Below are positions 24,051 to 37,502 of a stretch of DNA of 64,000 bases, one piece after another. The DNA lies in NCBI RefSeq assembly GCF_030253575.1, contig NC_080559.1:33785501-33849500 (forward strand), in the 5' to 3' direction. The notes under the pieces were generated by a model that was not told where the DNA came from, did no database searches, and saw nothing but the letters and a program-made list of their open reading frames with translations. Source of the DNA: Rhododendron vialii (taxonomy: Eukaryota; Streptophyta; Magnoliopsida; Ericales; Ericaceae). Position numbers and translations under genes: made by a program. Each line of letters begins with the position of its first letter. The stretch's first letter is position 1.

Positions 24051-24372
24051 ACACACAAAGTAGTTGACAATTTGCCTCAATTGGAACATGAAATGGAGCA
24101 AGAAATTTCTTCTTGTCGCAGATTAATTAATAGGTGTAAAAAGATTATCAACAGATTAAGGTTCAATTCAAGAGACCATGCAATCTCTCATATAAACACA
24201 ATTGTTGCGACCATGAAATCTCAATTGATCATCAGCAGTTCCGTTTTGGGCTTTTGTTTCCATGTGAGATATTATTGCCAAGAACAATGAAAGTTATACA
24301 AAATCGAAACTACCTTACTGGTTACCCGTTACAATGGAGTGAGAATCCAGAAGCTCCTTTCTGCTGAACAAC

Positions 24373-24421
<49 letters not shown>

Positions 24422-24979
24422 CTTTCTGCTGAACAACCACTCTCTCTCTCCGTCGGAGTGAAATTACGAGTAAATATTTGATAAAATGGGTTTGATACAG
24501 TGTGACCAAAACTATTTTCATAACAATAATTTCATTCAAATCATCTCCGATTATGAACTAATCAGAATGAGATTAATATGATCTTCGAATTGATTTATCT
24601 TCTCGACAAGCTTTACAACATGAACAGATTCGATCATAGAAACAAACAGCAATGCGCTCACAATTCGACGAATTCGCTTTGCAGTTCCTATTAATATGAT
24701 CGACGTCGTTTTCTACTGAAATTCCTCTCAATCCCGTCAAAATGGGTTTGTTACGGTGTGGCCATATCTATTTTCGTAAAAATAAATTCACACTGATCGT
24801 TTTCGATTATCTATCAATGAGTGTTTGATTCAAATAATCTTTATTGAGATTTATCTTCTTGACAAGCACTGCAACATGAATGGTTTTGATTACAGAGATA
24901 AACTGGAATGAGCTTACAATTCGACAAATTCACGTTTTAAAAGACTTCTCACGTTGAAGATGCGAAGTATTAATGAACA
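24051..24979. repeat. Copy of the 13.03-kb flank block with long CT tract
   Basis: Closely similar to 13030-13900, including both diverged tandem units. A CT microsatellite at about 24377-24418 is expanded relative to the 13.3-kb copy and is followed by a short duplication of the 'tttctgctgaacaacca' sequence (24358 and 24423). Confidence 0.6.
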
Positions 24980-25103
24980 TTGGCGACGTCGTTTCGTAGA
25001 TACCTCCCGTGTTCAATATGCGAGCTTCAAATGAAAGCCGGCCGCCCTTTTGAAAAGCTCGCGTCTGTCATATGCAGGTTCACGCTGCAGCTAATCCAGT
25101 TGC

Positions 25104-25146
<43 letters not shown>

Positions 25147-25240
25147 CATATTGTTGTATTTCACTGAATCTTAGTTCGCAAACGGGCGTCGATCTTTTGC
25201 AAACTGATTCTAGCCTCACGTTCTCAGGTATGCTAAAGCT
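24980..25240 (+). promoter_or_regulatory. Promoter-like block with leader and splice donor (copy 3)
   Basis: This copy keeps GGCGACGTCGTTTC (24982), the TATGCGAGC word (25018), a CT tract at 25107-25142, TATACATAT, and the leader ending 'ctcacgttctcag' before GTATGC (25227). It stands directly before the intron-1-like start of relic D. Confidence 0.5.
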
Positions 25241-25779
25241 CAAGTTTATCAAAATGGTATACGATTCAAATTCTGCTATCGATTTCCTCATTGTCTAATA
25301 AAGTTCAGATCAATCTTCTTTCTCGTTGCTTGGATTCTTTTTTCGCAACTCTTGTTGTCATCGCCTATCTTTATCACCAAAACTACTCCCTAGTTTTGTT
25401 TGCTCGTGTCATTTTTACCCCCAAAATAAATTACTTCCGGAGATAATTTTTTCGCTTGAACATTCAACAAATTGGAAGCACCTTAGTTTTTAGGTCAAAA
25501 TGACACAGCTTTACATAACAAGCAAATAAAATGGGATGCGGAGTATCATTTTTCCTTTCATTAGATGAACCTCTATGGAATATTTTCATTGTTTGGATAA
25601 GTTTCTGTATAGGCGAATTTGGAAGTATTATTGCCCTATAATGATTAGCAGCTGAATCTTTGGCTGTGGTTGGTTCTCTCTGAATGGAGTTCGATTGTGA
25701 TTTCAAAAGGTTTTATTATTTCACAAGCTGTTATTGTGCCATGTCATTTTAGATGGTTTTAACTCTCTAGTTTTGCAAA
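25241..25779 (+). other. Intron-like sequence after the leader (copy 3)
   Basis: Homologue of 14231-14790. No coding region is credible. Confidence 0.4.
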
Positions 25780-28588
25780 AGTAGATTTCGAGTTTAGTTC
25801 TTTAGTTTCCTATGTGATGTAGGTTTCTTGTGACACGTTGTTTTGAGTTTACTTCTGTAGCGTTTCTATCATTACACATAAGTATATCTATTAATTGGAA
25901 AACTGTAATATGATATACCATGGCCGATAAAAAAAAAGAAAAAAATGATATACCATGAGGTTGTGTCGTCTGCCGAACACAAATGGAAGAGTTCTTACTT
26001 CTTACCCATTGAGAAAATTATACATCGGTAAAATGCACTCTAGCTGTTTTCAACTAGAATAAGATCAGTCGACCAAGTCTGTATCCATATGTGATAAGTA
26101 CGGCGAAATTTATTTACACTTGGTGAATTCAAGACCTTGTATATTGGCGAGGGGGTTGCATGTTTTAGTGAATCTTCACCTTTGCAGATCGTGAGGCTCA
26201 ACCCAAGAGACTGCTGGTACTGGCTGGCTTGGAGCTATATTACTAATCCTTCTTGTGCTTTTCAATACCCTGTAAGATGTTAATTGTTATTACCTTTAGA
26301 TTGCTTTGTTCTGTATATATCTTCTTCGCGTTCTTCAGTTTTAAATATGAGGCATTAAGGCATAAATGAGACCAACCTTAGGAGTTAGGACACTGGGACA
26401 GACCCTTAAACTTGATGCAAAAAGTTCCCATATTGACTTGGCCTTACGCACAGCCGCTCTACTTCAAAGATTCAGATATCTCCACATCCTATTCCAAACT
26501 TGCTGTCAAAGTGAGCTATGCAAAAGAAGACAATTTACACGAACGCAACACCAATTCATCATGAAACCAAACCAAAGTAAACTAAGCCTTCCAATAGGAC
26601 ACGTGTCATCAAGATGACCTAAAAATATGTGGTTCACGCCAAGAAAATGCCTCCTTGAAAGGAGCCTTCGAACTCAAAATTCATTTCAATCCCAGCTGTG
26701 CCCATCCGATCAAGACTTGTTTGATAAGAAGCCACCTAAAACTAAGTCACTCGTAGAAGGTCTCCGGTGAAATCTGCATTCCTTCCTGATTGATGAGCAC
26801 TTAAAACGCCCGCAAAAGCCTCCGTAGATGTGAATACGAAATCCAGCAAATGTCAACTGAATACACAGGTGTCAAAATCAGCAACGATACTATGGCATTT
26901 CTTTCTTTCGCTTTCATTACTCTCTCTTATTGTTTGGTTCTTGGGAGTTTTTTTTGTCATCTACTATTTGTTTTGTAGTTCAGTGGACATAAATTACTTG
27001 TCAAAGTAATGAGACAGCTACACCAAGGGAACATCAAACATAGCTAAAATTCTGTGATTTACATTAACAGCATATACGAGTCCACCATTTTAATGTCTTT
27101 AGTCACTCATCTATGGTCGATGAGCTTCATCTGAATTTATTCTTGCTCCTTTTTTGTCTTCTTTCCCATACAGCCTTCATACAGCCTTTAAATGTGCGTA
27201 CTGAGGTGTCTTCTGAATCTGCTCCTCCCCTATATCAGTCCGCTGCACCCATGAGCAAGTTAAAGACCCCCTGCTTTTTTATTCCGATGGTTTTTGCAAC
27301 AAAGGTGACAGATGCCCTTTTGTACATGGACCACTTGAAGCTGGTACACCTGCTTGGAAATCCTCAAAGACAGATTCTGCAGTCACTGGTGCACCTTCCC
27401 TGGAAAATAAGACATCCACGGTAAGTGATGCCAGATCTGCACCAGTAGAAATACTTCCTAATCCATCTGAAGCTGCTTCCATGAGAGCAGCAGAACTACA
27501 GATTAAGCCAAAACCATATGTCCACTTATCAGCTCATACTAACATCGAGAATCAAAGTACTTCTCTTGTTTTGTCCACATTTGAGTGTCAAGAAGCTCCA
27601 GTAGTTCGGTCAGAAATGCTGCTTCTAGGGACAGATTTAGTACGAAGCAGATCTCTTGTATGCACTGATCAGAGCTTGGAAGAGGATGCAGTTGATGGTT
27701 TTTTAGAGAGGGAGGATCGTCTCCTGGTTTTTTAGAGAGGGAGGATGCGCGCAGTTGATGGTTTTTCAGAGCTCGGAAGAGGATCCAGAATACTTGCTTT
27801 CCGTTGATGGAGATAGAAGGGGACTAAATGGTCATTTCTCGGGGTATGATTATGAAGACTTGGTTGAGGATGATCCTACGAATCTTGAGGCACGATTGTA
27901 TTATAAGCCATCCAGATATGATTCTTCTGATCAATGAGAGATTTGACTCCATCAGAGAATTTCACAAGCGCTCAAGGGAGAGAATGTTGGAGCCAATTTT
28001 CCTGCGGAAGAGGAAATCATTTCCTGCAAATTTGGGAGCTGATGACCAAAGAGGTGGGGATCTCTGAAACCATCTTAAGAAACACCGAGGGTTATTGATG
28101 GTCGACGAGTGACACGTTTCTCAAAAAGGAACAATACTTCTTTTCTGGCTGAAAGAATCCTAGAAAGGTCTCAAAAACTTGGGAATCCGCGACTGTTTGG
28201 GAGATTGAACTCTGAAGTGCATAGTGATAGAGTTGATCATTTAGCAAGTATGGGAATTTGTTAGGTCCAAACAGCCCCAGACAGCAATATGTGGAAAAAA
28301 GGCGCCTAGACAGATCTTCTTTCATCTGAAGTCTCTGGAAAACCAGTTTCAAGGAAGAAGAGATCCACTGAGGGGAAGTCTAATGTGTTTTCTGGACAGA
28401 AAACTCTTGATGAAATCAAAGAAGAGAAGAGAAATGCCAAACCGAATGGGAATTCTTCCGGCAGGCCTGGGAATTCAAGCAGAACTACATCAGAAGAGTT
28501 TCAGGGTCCTAAAACCCTGAGTGAAATCCTGAAGGAAAGAAATAAGCTGGGTTCAGTAATTGCAGCAGCTAAGCTACTTGAGCATTAG
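25780..28588 (+). pseudogene. CCCH relic D: intron 1, exon 2, intron 2 and near-complete exon 3
   Basis: The exon 2 relic is 26188-26271, with the same 30-bp loss after the acceptor and the same Cys-to-Tyr and His-to-Tyr changes as relic B, so B and D share one degenerate ancestor. Exon 3 starts at 27185 behind a duplicated acceptor (CAGCCTTCATACAGCC at 27171-27186). Indels break the finger 3 region, a short local duplication 'ttttttagagagggaggat' is seen near 27700-27745, and a run of frameshifts follows. The C-terminal PK.L.EI motifs survive at 28393 and 28510. Coding exon 1 is absent. Most of intron 2 is kept but shortened. Confidence 0.9.
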
Positions 28589-29904
28589 GAATCCAAGCCG
28601 AATCATGGTCATCAAGTCGAAAGTGAGAACTGCTTTACAAAGTTAACACCGATAAACAAGTATTTGCTGCTTCTAGAAGATGCTCACCAGTTTTCTAAAA
28701 TTTTTGAATTTTTTGAGATTATGTTGTAGCTTCAAGAAATTACTGAGTTAGCATTACCGGTGCGAGATATTTGTTGCTTCCTGATGTATAGCTAGATTTT
28801 TTAGGGACTTCAATGCCTTTTCTCTGTATGGATTTTGGTCATGGCCTGACTACCTAAATGGTCCTTACAAAATACAAGTTGTGTCAATTTCGTCCCTGCA
28901 AAATTTTTTGTTTCAATTTCATCTTTACGTTTTTAGAATCAATTCAATGTTGTCCTTGCCGTCATATCCCTAACGGCAGAACCCCCTCCGTCCACCCCTA
29001 CCTGGCCCACACATTTTCCCCCCAAAACCCACCCACTTCCAGACCATTGTAAGCCATGCTTGAATGGTTGTTTTTCTAAGACATGCTTGACTGGTTCTTT
29101 TTGTAAGGCATGACTGATTCTTTTTGGATGTTAGTTTTTAATGGAATGACAGTGGCATGCTTTGGCTCAATTGGCTTGTCATTAGTTGTAGCTGTATTCT
29201 TGCAAACTATAGAATTCATTTTGCATTGTGATGTAGTAGCCAAAGAGGAGGTGGTTCTACTAATAGGTAATTTCGTAAATAACTAACCGAGGAATTTGGC
29301 TTTGGGCCCACTTGGGTTCGATCCGAAATGGGTGGGTTTTGGGGGGAAAAGTGTGTGGGCCAGGTAGGGGTGGACGGAGGGGGTTCTGCCGTTAGGGATA
29401 TGACGGCAAGGACAACATTGAATTGATTCTAAAAACGTAAGGATGAAATTGAAACAAAAAATTTTGCAGGGACGAAATTGACACAACTTGTATTTTGTAA
29501 GGACCATTTAGGTAGTTAGGCCTTTGGTCATTGATACTTGTGTTATGGTTGGAAAGTTCGCTTTAGAAATCCATCCATGTTATACCAACTCAGCGTGCTA
29601 TGTTGACATGGTCACGACCATTTCGAAAATAATCGCAAGATGGGTGGGGCCAATATGACCCAACTTGTTTGATTTTGAAGTGGCTAATACAGAGTAATTT
29701 GATTTTGGAGCTCAAGATCAGCTGCACTAAAAAGTGAAAAAAATTAGAGAAAAGAGCTCGGCAGCTACTAAGACAAGAAGTAACGAATGTGTAGCATCTT
29801 AGTTGCTCAATTGGTTAAAATGTTAGGTAAGATTTTTAACTCCAAAACGCAAAAAGAGGCTAGCCATAATAAATAATTGGATGAGATAAAACTGCAATGG
29901 GAGT
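28589..29904 (+). other. CCCH 3' flank of relic D, interrupted by a MULE
   Basis: Homologous to 9476-10160 on both sides of the transposon at 28843-29522. It gives the uninterrupted reference needed to define that insertion. Confidence 0.65.
28843..29522. mobile_element. 680-bp MULE-type element with ~210-bp terminal inverted repeats
   Basis: The ends read GGCCTGACTACCTAAATGG and its near-perfect reverse complement. The inverted repeats run about 200 bp (28843-29040 against 29320-29522). TTTGGTCAT flanks the element on both sides (28834-28842 and 29523-29531), a perfect 9-bp target duplication as in Mutator-like elements. The matching site in the parent flank (about 9768-9776) is empty. The 270-bp interior has no transposase. 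The open frames in the two arms are mirror images and not genes. Confidence 0.95.
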
Positions 29905-30052
29905 TTTTTCTTTTTTCACGAACAAGATCATCCTTTTAGAATAAACATTACAAGCATAGTAAAGCCGCTCTAGCAAATCATGAGCAGGCTTAACATCCGG
30001 TCTTTGTACCTTAATAACTTTTAAAAAATTAAAATAAGAACATAGATAACAG

Positions 30053-30084
<32 letters not shown>

Positions 30085-32560
30085 GTGCATGTTGAAGAGA
30101 AGAACTAGCTTTATTAGGCCCTTGAACAAAAACCAGGCAATCTGTGTGAATGCTCACTGCTTCAATCCCATTGTTGATGGCCCATTCCAGCACTTGCAAC
30201 CCTGCCGTGATTTTCACCAAAGACGCTGAAGATGCTTGAATAACTTCAACTTGTTGCATCAGATTAGTTCCCCCTTCTCGCTTTCTTGCTCAAGCAGCAG
30301 CACCACTCATCAAGTCGGACTTCCATGCCCCATCTGTCAAAAATAAAAGGACTCGGCCATTCCTCTTCTACATTTTACTTCAAAAACGAAGCAGTCATAG
30401 TACCAGCTCCCCCGAACCTGCAAACAGACTCTGACCTGTCCACATTCAACATCTTCGGCTTGAGCTTGAGAACTTCGCAACTGCAAAACGAGCTAAAGAA
30501 TCATCTACTTTACAGCAGTCCCCACTAAATAGCACACCTTTACGGCTTTACGCGTACACCAAATAATCCACATTAAAAGCACCGAGTCCCAGATTACTTC
30601 TTTGCTCGGTTCTTCCTTAATCCAACCTGCAAGCCACCAACCACTGGAATCGGATCCCCCGCATCAAAATTAAAGCCCAGAGGTGAAGCTCTCTATAATC
30701 TTTTGGAGAAAGAACATACGTTCTATGGTCTCCAACACACTCCCACACATTGGACATTCTGGCATGACCTCCATTTTCCTTCTAAACAAAGCATTGTTAA
30801 CAGCGAGGATACAGTGGATTACCTTCCAAATGAACAATTGAAGCTTGGGTGGAAGCCCAAACCTTTCCCCAAAGATCAAACTTGGGCTGGTCCTCTCTTA
30901 GAACAAGCACATGCTTCTCAAAAAACTGCAGCAAGTAAGCTGATTCAACAGTGAAAACAACATCCTTGGTATGCTCCCATGCAAGTTCATCCTCAATATT
31001 TCTTCGAAGAATATACAGGGACAATCTACTGTTCCACCTCCTCTGGAAACAGAACCGAAACCAATGTGCTCCTCCACGAACGAGTCCAAGCATCAAACAT
31101 ATCCGCCACCTTGAAATACACAAAACTATGCTCCATGGCTTACCACCATATAGATTGATGGCATTTGCGATCCATTCATCACGAAACGCACTCACCTGTC
31201 TTCCATTCCCCACTCTCCACTTCAAGCCTTTTTGAAGCAACCTCTTACCCCACATAATACTCCACCCTCAAGAGGATGAAGAAGTAGCCAAGGTAGCAAG
31301 AAACTCTGAGCAATGACAATATTTACCCAGAAGTACAGAAGAAAGCAACGAGTCCAGATTCTTTAAAATACGCCGCGCAATCTTAGCAAGTAAGGCTTGG
31401 TTGAAAAAAGCCAAGTCTCTCAAACCAAGCCCTCCCTCGCGCTTTGGTAAGCAACAAACACTCTATTTTCGCCAAACCATCCCTGCTTCCTTCTCTCGAA
31501 ACCACAACAATTTCATCGCCACATGCTTAACTTTATTCAGAAAATAAATAAGAGCATGAAACCTCGAAACACAAAGAGTAGGAATAGCCAATAGCACATG
31601 TTTAACCAAATCAAGCGAAAAGCAAAGGGTAAAAGGGGCGCCTTCCAGTTAATCAACCAACTCGATCCAAGACACGTGAAAATAAACTCCCGCTACTTCT
31701 AGTGAGATTTCAATTGGACCCGAAGCAAATGACAGGATTTGCCACACAACAAACTCCAAAGATCCTTTTACATAAATCACCTTCATCATGCAACCTATTT
31801 GGACTCGCAATTAAATAATTCAAATTTCGAAAAGTTAATGTATTGGCCCGCTTGTTGACAATATAAATCAAGGACCCAATTTAAACACCAGGGATGATCA
31901 ATATTATACTCCATAAACAAAAAGCAGCCATCTGCAAATAGGAGATGGGAAATGGGAGGACAGCAAGGACTTACAGCGATACCCTTACAGATGTTGTTCA
32001 CAGCAAATTCTTCCAATCCATATGAAAAACCCCTGACCCACCAGTATAAATAAATAGGGTGAGAGTGGACCCCCTTGCCAAAGACAGCATGCTGCAGCAA
32101 GGAATGATTTCCATTGACAAAAACTGAAAATGGAACAGTTGTAATACATTGCTTAACCCAATTGACCCAAGTCTGACCGAAGCCCATTGTTCTCAGCATA
32201 TTGAGAAAAAACTCCCAGCTAACTCTATCATAGGCCTTGTTCATGTCAAGTTTAAGACCAAAAAAGGATTTCCTGCCTTTAGACTTCTTCCGAATAAACA
32301 GTAACGTTTTGTGAGCAATTAGAATATTATCCAAAATAAGCCTGGAAGGGACAAAGCCATTCTGAAACTTAGAAACCAAATTGCCGAGAACCGCAATGGG
32401 TGTTGTTTCAAAAAGGGTCGCATTAGGATTGGTTCAAGAAAAGATACATCAACTCTAATATGACATACAATTGCTGGCACAAGAGGAACCAGAATTTTCA
32501 TGAAATGCCGACAAGCCTTTGTCAGAGAAAATACATGGAAAGTTCTATTTTTAAATCGAC
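29905..32560 (-). pseudogene. L1-type LINE relic, reverse transcriptase to RNase H
   Basis: Reading down the minus strand: reverse transcriptase (32379-31795) with FQNGFVPSRLILDN and DMNKAYDRVSWEF; a linker region (31255-30797) with LKWRVGNGRQVSAFRDEW; a zf-RVT-type zinc knuckle (30879-30670) with LPPKLQLFIWK and CPMCGSVLETIE; then an RNase-H-like end (30259-30029) with GLQVLEWAINNGIEAVSIHTD. The palm motif reads FADG in place of FADD, so a catalytic Asp is lost, and frames are broken between the parts. The 3' tail is near 29905 (T-rich on the plus strand). It is the long version of the element whose shortened copies lie at 10165-12600 and 22780-24050. Confidence 0.88.
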
Positions 32561-33540
32561 AGAAACCAATTTGCTAACGGGAAAAAGTGTAAATCATCCA
32601 AGGGGAAAATGAAAGGAAAAATACAACTATAGGCAAAATTATATTTACAGTAGTTTATCAATGCAACAAAAGTCAGCCTCCTCCCAGATTATATTATCCT
32701 TATCCTGCTCTCCCAAAGTACTCTTGAATGTTTGACTCATTTACCCTGCATCTTTTGATTCTATTGTCTAAAATAACATGACAAATGCATATAGGAAAGG
32801 CCAGGCAAATGCCGCAAATCACAAGTATGCCAATCTCTATTATAATAGAGGATAGACAATAGCTAATGATCACCATTTTAGAGAGATTTATTGCCCGGTG
32901 GCACCTGCTGCTCATAAAAGTTGTCTGTGAAGTGTACAAGCAAATTGGTTCAATTAAGTTAAACTTACTACATTATGTAAGGTTCTATATCAGCAGAACA
33001 TGATACCGCATGCATATGAATACATACTTATCGCTAATTGAGGAAACGGGAAAATTGTCTCAAGTCCGAGCAGATGACAGACATACTACAAATATTTTCA
33101 GGAAAAAAAAAATTGGACAAACCGACAAACTCAAGACCATGGGGGATAAATGAGTCGAACAAGCCAAGCAAGAAGTTGATCATGTTTGGTTTGAAAGCTT
33201 AATGAGCTTCAAAAATATGTTCAAACTTAGCTTGTTTATGAGACGAGCCGATCTCGAAGGAGCTTTAATTGAGCCAAACACAAGCGGATCTCGAACGAGC
33301 CGAGTAGTAGCTTGTTTGAGCTTGGTTTGAAACTTTAAGGAGCTTCAAAAAGTGAAGGCTTTACTCTCCCTCTTTTCTTTTGTACTTTTTTTTGTTCATA
33401 TTAATTATTTAGGTAGAAGGAAATCTGGAAGTTCACACAAAAAGGGTATCTTCAAGGGATGAAGTCCAAACTGAAAGCAATCAATCCCATTCTAAGAACC
33501 TAATAAATATCTAGCAAAAACCAGTGCTCCGCAACAGCTA
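32561..33540. repeat. Flank copy including the CGAGCTT-rich repeat
   Basis: Homologue of about 12040-13030. The repeat-rich part at 33140-33360 corresponds to 12630-12870. No gene is seen. Confidence 0.5.
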
Positions 33541-34380
33541 GTACATTAATTACACACAAAGTAGTTGACAATTGCCTCAATTTGAACAGGAAATGGAGCA
33601 AGAAATTTCTTGTTGTCGCAGATTAATTGTAAAAAGATCAACAGATTAAGGTAAAATTCAAGAGACCATGAAATCTCATATAAACACAATTGTTGAGACC
33701 ATATCAGCAGTTCCGTTTTCGTTTTTGTTTCCATGTGCGATACTATTGCTAAGAACAATGAAAGCTACACAAAATCGAAACTACCTTACTGGTTACCCGT
33801 TACAATGGAAAGAGAATCCAGAAGCTCCTTTCTGCTGAACAACCTCTCTCTCTCTTTCCGTCGAGGACGTCCATTCGTCGGAGTGAATTTACTCTTTGAT
33901 ATCAAATGGGTTTGATACAGTGTGGCCAAATCTATTTGCATAAAAACAATTTCACTCAGATCATCTCCGATTATGCGTTAATCAGAATGCGATTAACATG
34001 ATCTTCAACATGATTTATCTTCTTAACAAGACCTACAACATGGACAATTTCGATCATAGAGATAAACTGCAATGCGATCACAATTAGACGAATTCGCTTT
34101 TGCAGTTCCTATAAACACAGGCCACGTCGTTTTCTGCTGAACAATTCCTCTATCTCCGTCAAAAAGGGTTTGTTACACTGTGCTCATATCTATTTTCGCA
34201 AAAACAAATTCACATTGATCGTCTTTGATTATCTATTAATGAGTGTTTTATTCAAATAATCTTTATTGGGATTTGTCTTCTTGACAAGCACTGCAACATG
34301 AACAGTTTCGATTACTGAGATAAACCGGAATGAGCTTACAATTCGAGAAATTCACGTTCTCAAAAACTTCTCAGGGCGAA
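33541..34380. repeat. Copy of the 13.03-kb flank block (third)
   Basis: Similar to 13030-13880 with small deletions. Both diverged tandem units are present. A CT run at about 33846-33858 is short here compared with the long tract at 24377. Confidence 0.55.
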
Positions 34381-34700
34381 GATGCGAAGTATTAATGGCC
34401 ACGGGCGACGTCGTTTCTGGGATACCTCCCGTGTTCAAGATGCGAGCTCTAAATAAAAGCCGGCTGACGCTCTTTTAACAAAGCTCGCGTCTATCACATG
34501 CGAGTTTGTAGTGAGCGGCACTATGTGCAACTAAGTTAAAAGCTCGCGTCTATCACATGCGAGTTTGTAGTGAGCGGCACGTGTACGTGCATCTAACCCG
34601 TACAGTCGTTGTCCCCAATTCCGGTTTCCCCCAAGATCTCTCTCTCTCTATACATATTCCAAACGGACGTCTGCCCTCACATTTTCAGGTATGCAAAAAA
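34381..34700 (+). promoter_or_regulatory. Promoter-like block with leader and splice donor (copy 4)
   Basis: GGCGACGTCGTTTC is at about 34404. The box 'aaagctcgcgtctatcacatg' with its tail is duplicated in tandem (34481-34524 and 34539-34582), a change seen only in this copy. The CT run is reduced, TATACATAT is kept, and the leader again ends in CAG before GTATGC (34690). Confidence 0.45.
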
Positions 34701-35756
34701 GCTCAAATTTCATCTAAATTGTATACAATTCAAATTATGCTATCGATTTCCTCAGTGTCACGTTACCTAATTTAGTTCAGGTGGATCTTCTTTCTCGTTG
34801 CTTGGATTCTTTTTTGGCAACTCGGTAGTTTTGTTTGCTCTTTATAGAAAATTGTGTCATGTTTACCTCAAAAACAAATTACTTCCTGGGATAATTTTTT
34901 CAATTTTTCTTGTATTGATCTGCAAAAATATTATGAAATTTTATGATCAAAAGCACATTATTTTTTAGGTCAAAATGACACGACAAGCAAATAAAATGGG
35001 CCGGAGTATCATTTTTTGTTTCCTTAGATGTACCTCTATCGAATATATAGGCGAATTTGGAAGTGTTATTGCCCTATATTGATTAGCTGTTGGATCTTTG
35101 GCTGTGGTCGGTTCTCTCAAAATAGAAATCAATTGTAAGTAGATTTTATACCACAAGCTGATATTGTGCCATGTCATTTGAGAAGGTTTTGACTGTCTGA
35201 TTAAAAACTATATCATTCGTTCGAAAATGTTAGGGGCACATCAAGTTAATCTAAACTTTTTGAAGCAGTCATGTCATACATATCTATTCATATTCTTAAA
35301 TTAAATAAGAAATTCAATTCATTATTCATTTTTCGTAGTAACAAGAGAACCTTATTTTGGTCGTCATCGTGGGACTACATTACTTTTCCATCAGTGCACA
35401 CCGTCTTGGTTATTGCTAGTATATGCGTAGCACACAATGACTGTGTTTTATGCGATATGTAATACTGTTATGCAATCTAAGGGGTTTGAGTGTGGGAAGG
35501 CTGTAAGTGATTTTTTCAGGTGTGTGTGAGTGGGCATTTTAATGTCGTTGTAGATTGTCTGGTTGCTGCTATTGATGAGTGAATATAATCATGCTATTAG
35601 ACGCTGATATGACTCTGCTACTGCTACTGGTATTGCTGTTGCTGTCGTGCTGTGATGATTTGGTGATGCTGATGCTCTTGTTGCTGAGAAATGTTACTGA
35701 TAACGTAGATGTCTATTGCAGCAGAGGAATGTTGCTAAGGTGTACTGCTTAATTGA
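34701..35756 (+). other. Duplicated non-coding flank before relic E
   Basis: Homologous to 17520-18280 (to about 35470) and to 20234-20520 (35472-35750), without the 18.28-20.23 kb segment that holds the RTE element in the other copy. A CTG/CTA-rich trinucleotide run is at 35617-35650. Confidence 0.5.
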
Positions 35757-36415
35757 AATTGCTTCCTGAGGCACGATTGTATTATGAGCAAGAGAGAGAT
35801 GATCTTTTGATCAATTTGATCATAGGGAGAGATTTGATTCCATCAGAGAATTTCATGGGCGCTCAAGGGAGAGAATGTTGGAGGCTTGGATCCAATTTGG
35901 GAGCTGATGACCAAAGAGGTGGGGATCTCCGAAACTATCCTATGTAACATCGTAGGGTTATTGATTGTCACGAGTGACACGCTTCTTGTAAAGGAACAAT
36001 ACTTATTTTCTGGCAGACAGAATCCGAGAAATGCCTTGAAAACTAGGGAATCCGTGGCTTTTTGGGAGATTGAACTTTGAAGTGCGTAGTGACAGAGTTG
36101 GATCATTCAGCAAGTATGGGAATTTTTTACGTCCAAACAGGACCGGACAGCAATATGTGGAAAAAAGGCAGCCTAAACAGAAGTTTTTTTCATCTGAAGT
36201 CTCTGGGAAACTAGTTTCAAGGAAGAAGAGATCTACAGCGGAGAAGTGTAATGTGTTTTCTGGGCCGAAAAACTCTTGATGAAATCAGAGAAGGGAAGAG
36301 AAAAGCCAAAGAGAGGGGCAATACTTTCAGCAGGCCTGGGAATTCAAGCAGAACGACATCAGAAGAGTTTCAGGGTCCTAAACCCGAGTGAAATCCTCAA
36401 GGAAAGAAAGAACCT
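35757..36415 (+). pseudogene. CCCH relic E: 3' exon-3 fragment
   Basis: Starts at the same exon-3 position as relic C1 (parent about 8755) and runs to 'gaaatcctcaaggaaagaaag' (parent about 9412-9433). It has a deletion of about 40 bp at 35893 and several frameshifts. Its last 40 bp and 3' flank are separated from it by the inserted segment 36416-37935 and continue at 37936. Confidence 0.85.
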
Positions 36416-37431
36416 CCCTTTGTAATGTTACTTCTCTAGCTTTTTTCCTCCTAAGGAAATTTGTAAGGTCTGTTAGCAGAGGTAATAGAGTCCTGGGTTG
36501 GACAGCCTATTTTATTGGTATATATAAAGACATGGAATGCTAAGATGTCAATTTTGAGTTTGAAAGTCAAATTGCAACGTTGTCGATTGAATGAATGATT
36601 TGGCTTGCCTTCATCTACAGAGTACCCTATTATTGTTGCTAAGGATTTGTGCTACATTGTCTTCTCTTTGAAATAATTAGGTTTCAGATTATGTGCGATT
36701 TGTGCCTGTTGGTTTTTACCTTTGGAGACTGATATTTTTTTTCTTTTTCCTTTTTGGCTGTCCATTTCCTTCTGAAGTTGTGCTGCTTCTGGCTCTGGGA
36801 AGTGGAAACAATTAGGCATTTTGTTTATAAAACTGAAGGATCGTAAGTTTAAACACCTTAATTTGTGGTTCTCTCTTACTGTGCTGTGTAATTATGCCTT
36901 TGGAGGCCTTGACTTCCTCACATGATATCATTTTGTCTTGTACTAGGCTTCACATTCACGGGCTATGCTAGGACAATAATACCATGTTAGTTTGCACTAC
37001 CGTTATGACTCGAAAAGGTGCACAATGTTTGATTTGGCTGAGAAAATGGGGAGAACCTTTTTTTCTGATCTGGTGCTTTGTTACTTAAATCTATCAAGAT
37101 TGATCATTTCTATTCCCCTTGCCAATTGTCCAACCAACGCAAACACTATCTCATCAGGCCAATACAAGAACACAGAGAGTGTTTGAACTCATGTAAACAA
37201 TTAAAGACAACCCAATTGAGATGGTATTCATAATGCATATTAAGAAATCCATAATTTCACTTAAAATTCAACGTTAAACACGAAAAATACATTGAAATAC
37301 TGAACTCCAACAATGTTGGCTAGAACAACAAAAGATGATATCAGGGGATAAATAGGTCTTGGTGCACTGTCCTGAGCAGGAACCCACTCAGCTTTCCACT
37401 TTCTCTCCACCTGCGCCAAACACAAATGCAG

Positions 37432-37502
<71 letters not shown>

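Noticed and set aside
28858..29507. Two similar small ORFs (VLTKYKLCQFRPCK...) on opposite strands
   Set aside because: They are mirror copies in the inverted arms of the MULE at 28843-29522, not genes.
36992..37186. 64-codon plus-strand frame in the inserted segment
   Set aside because: No similarity recognised and no supporting context. Treated as chance.
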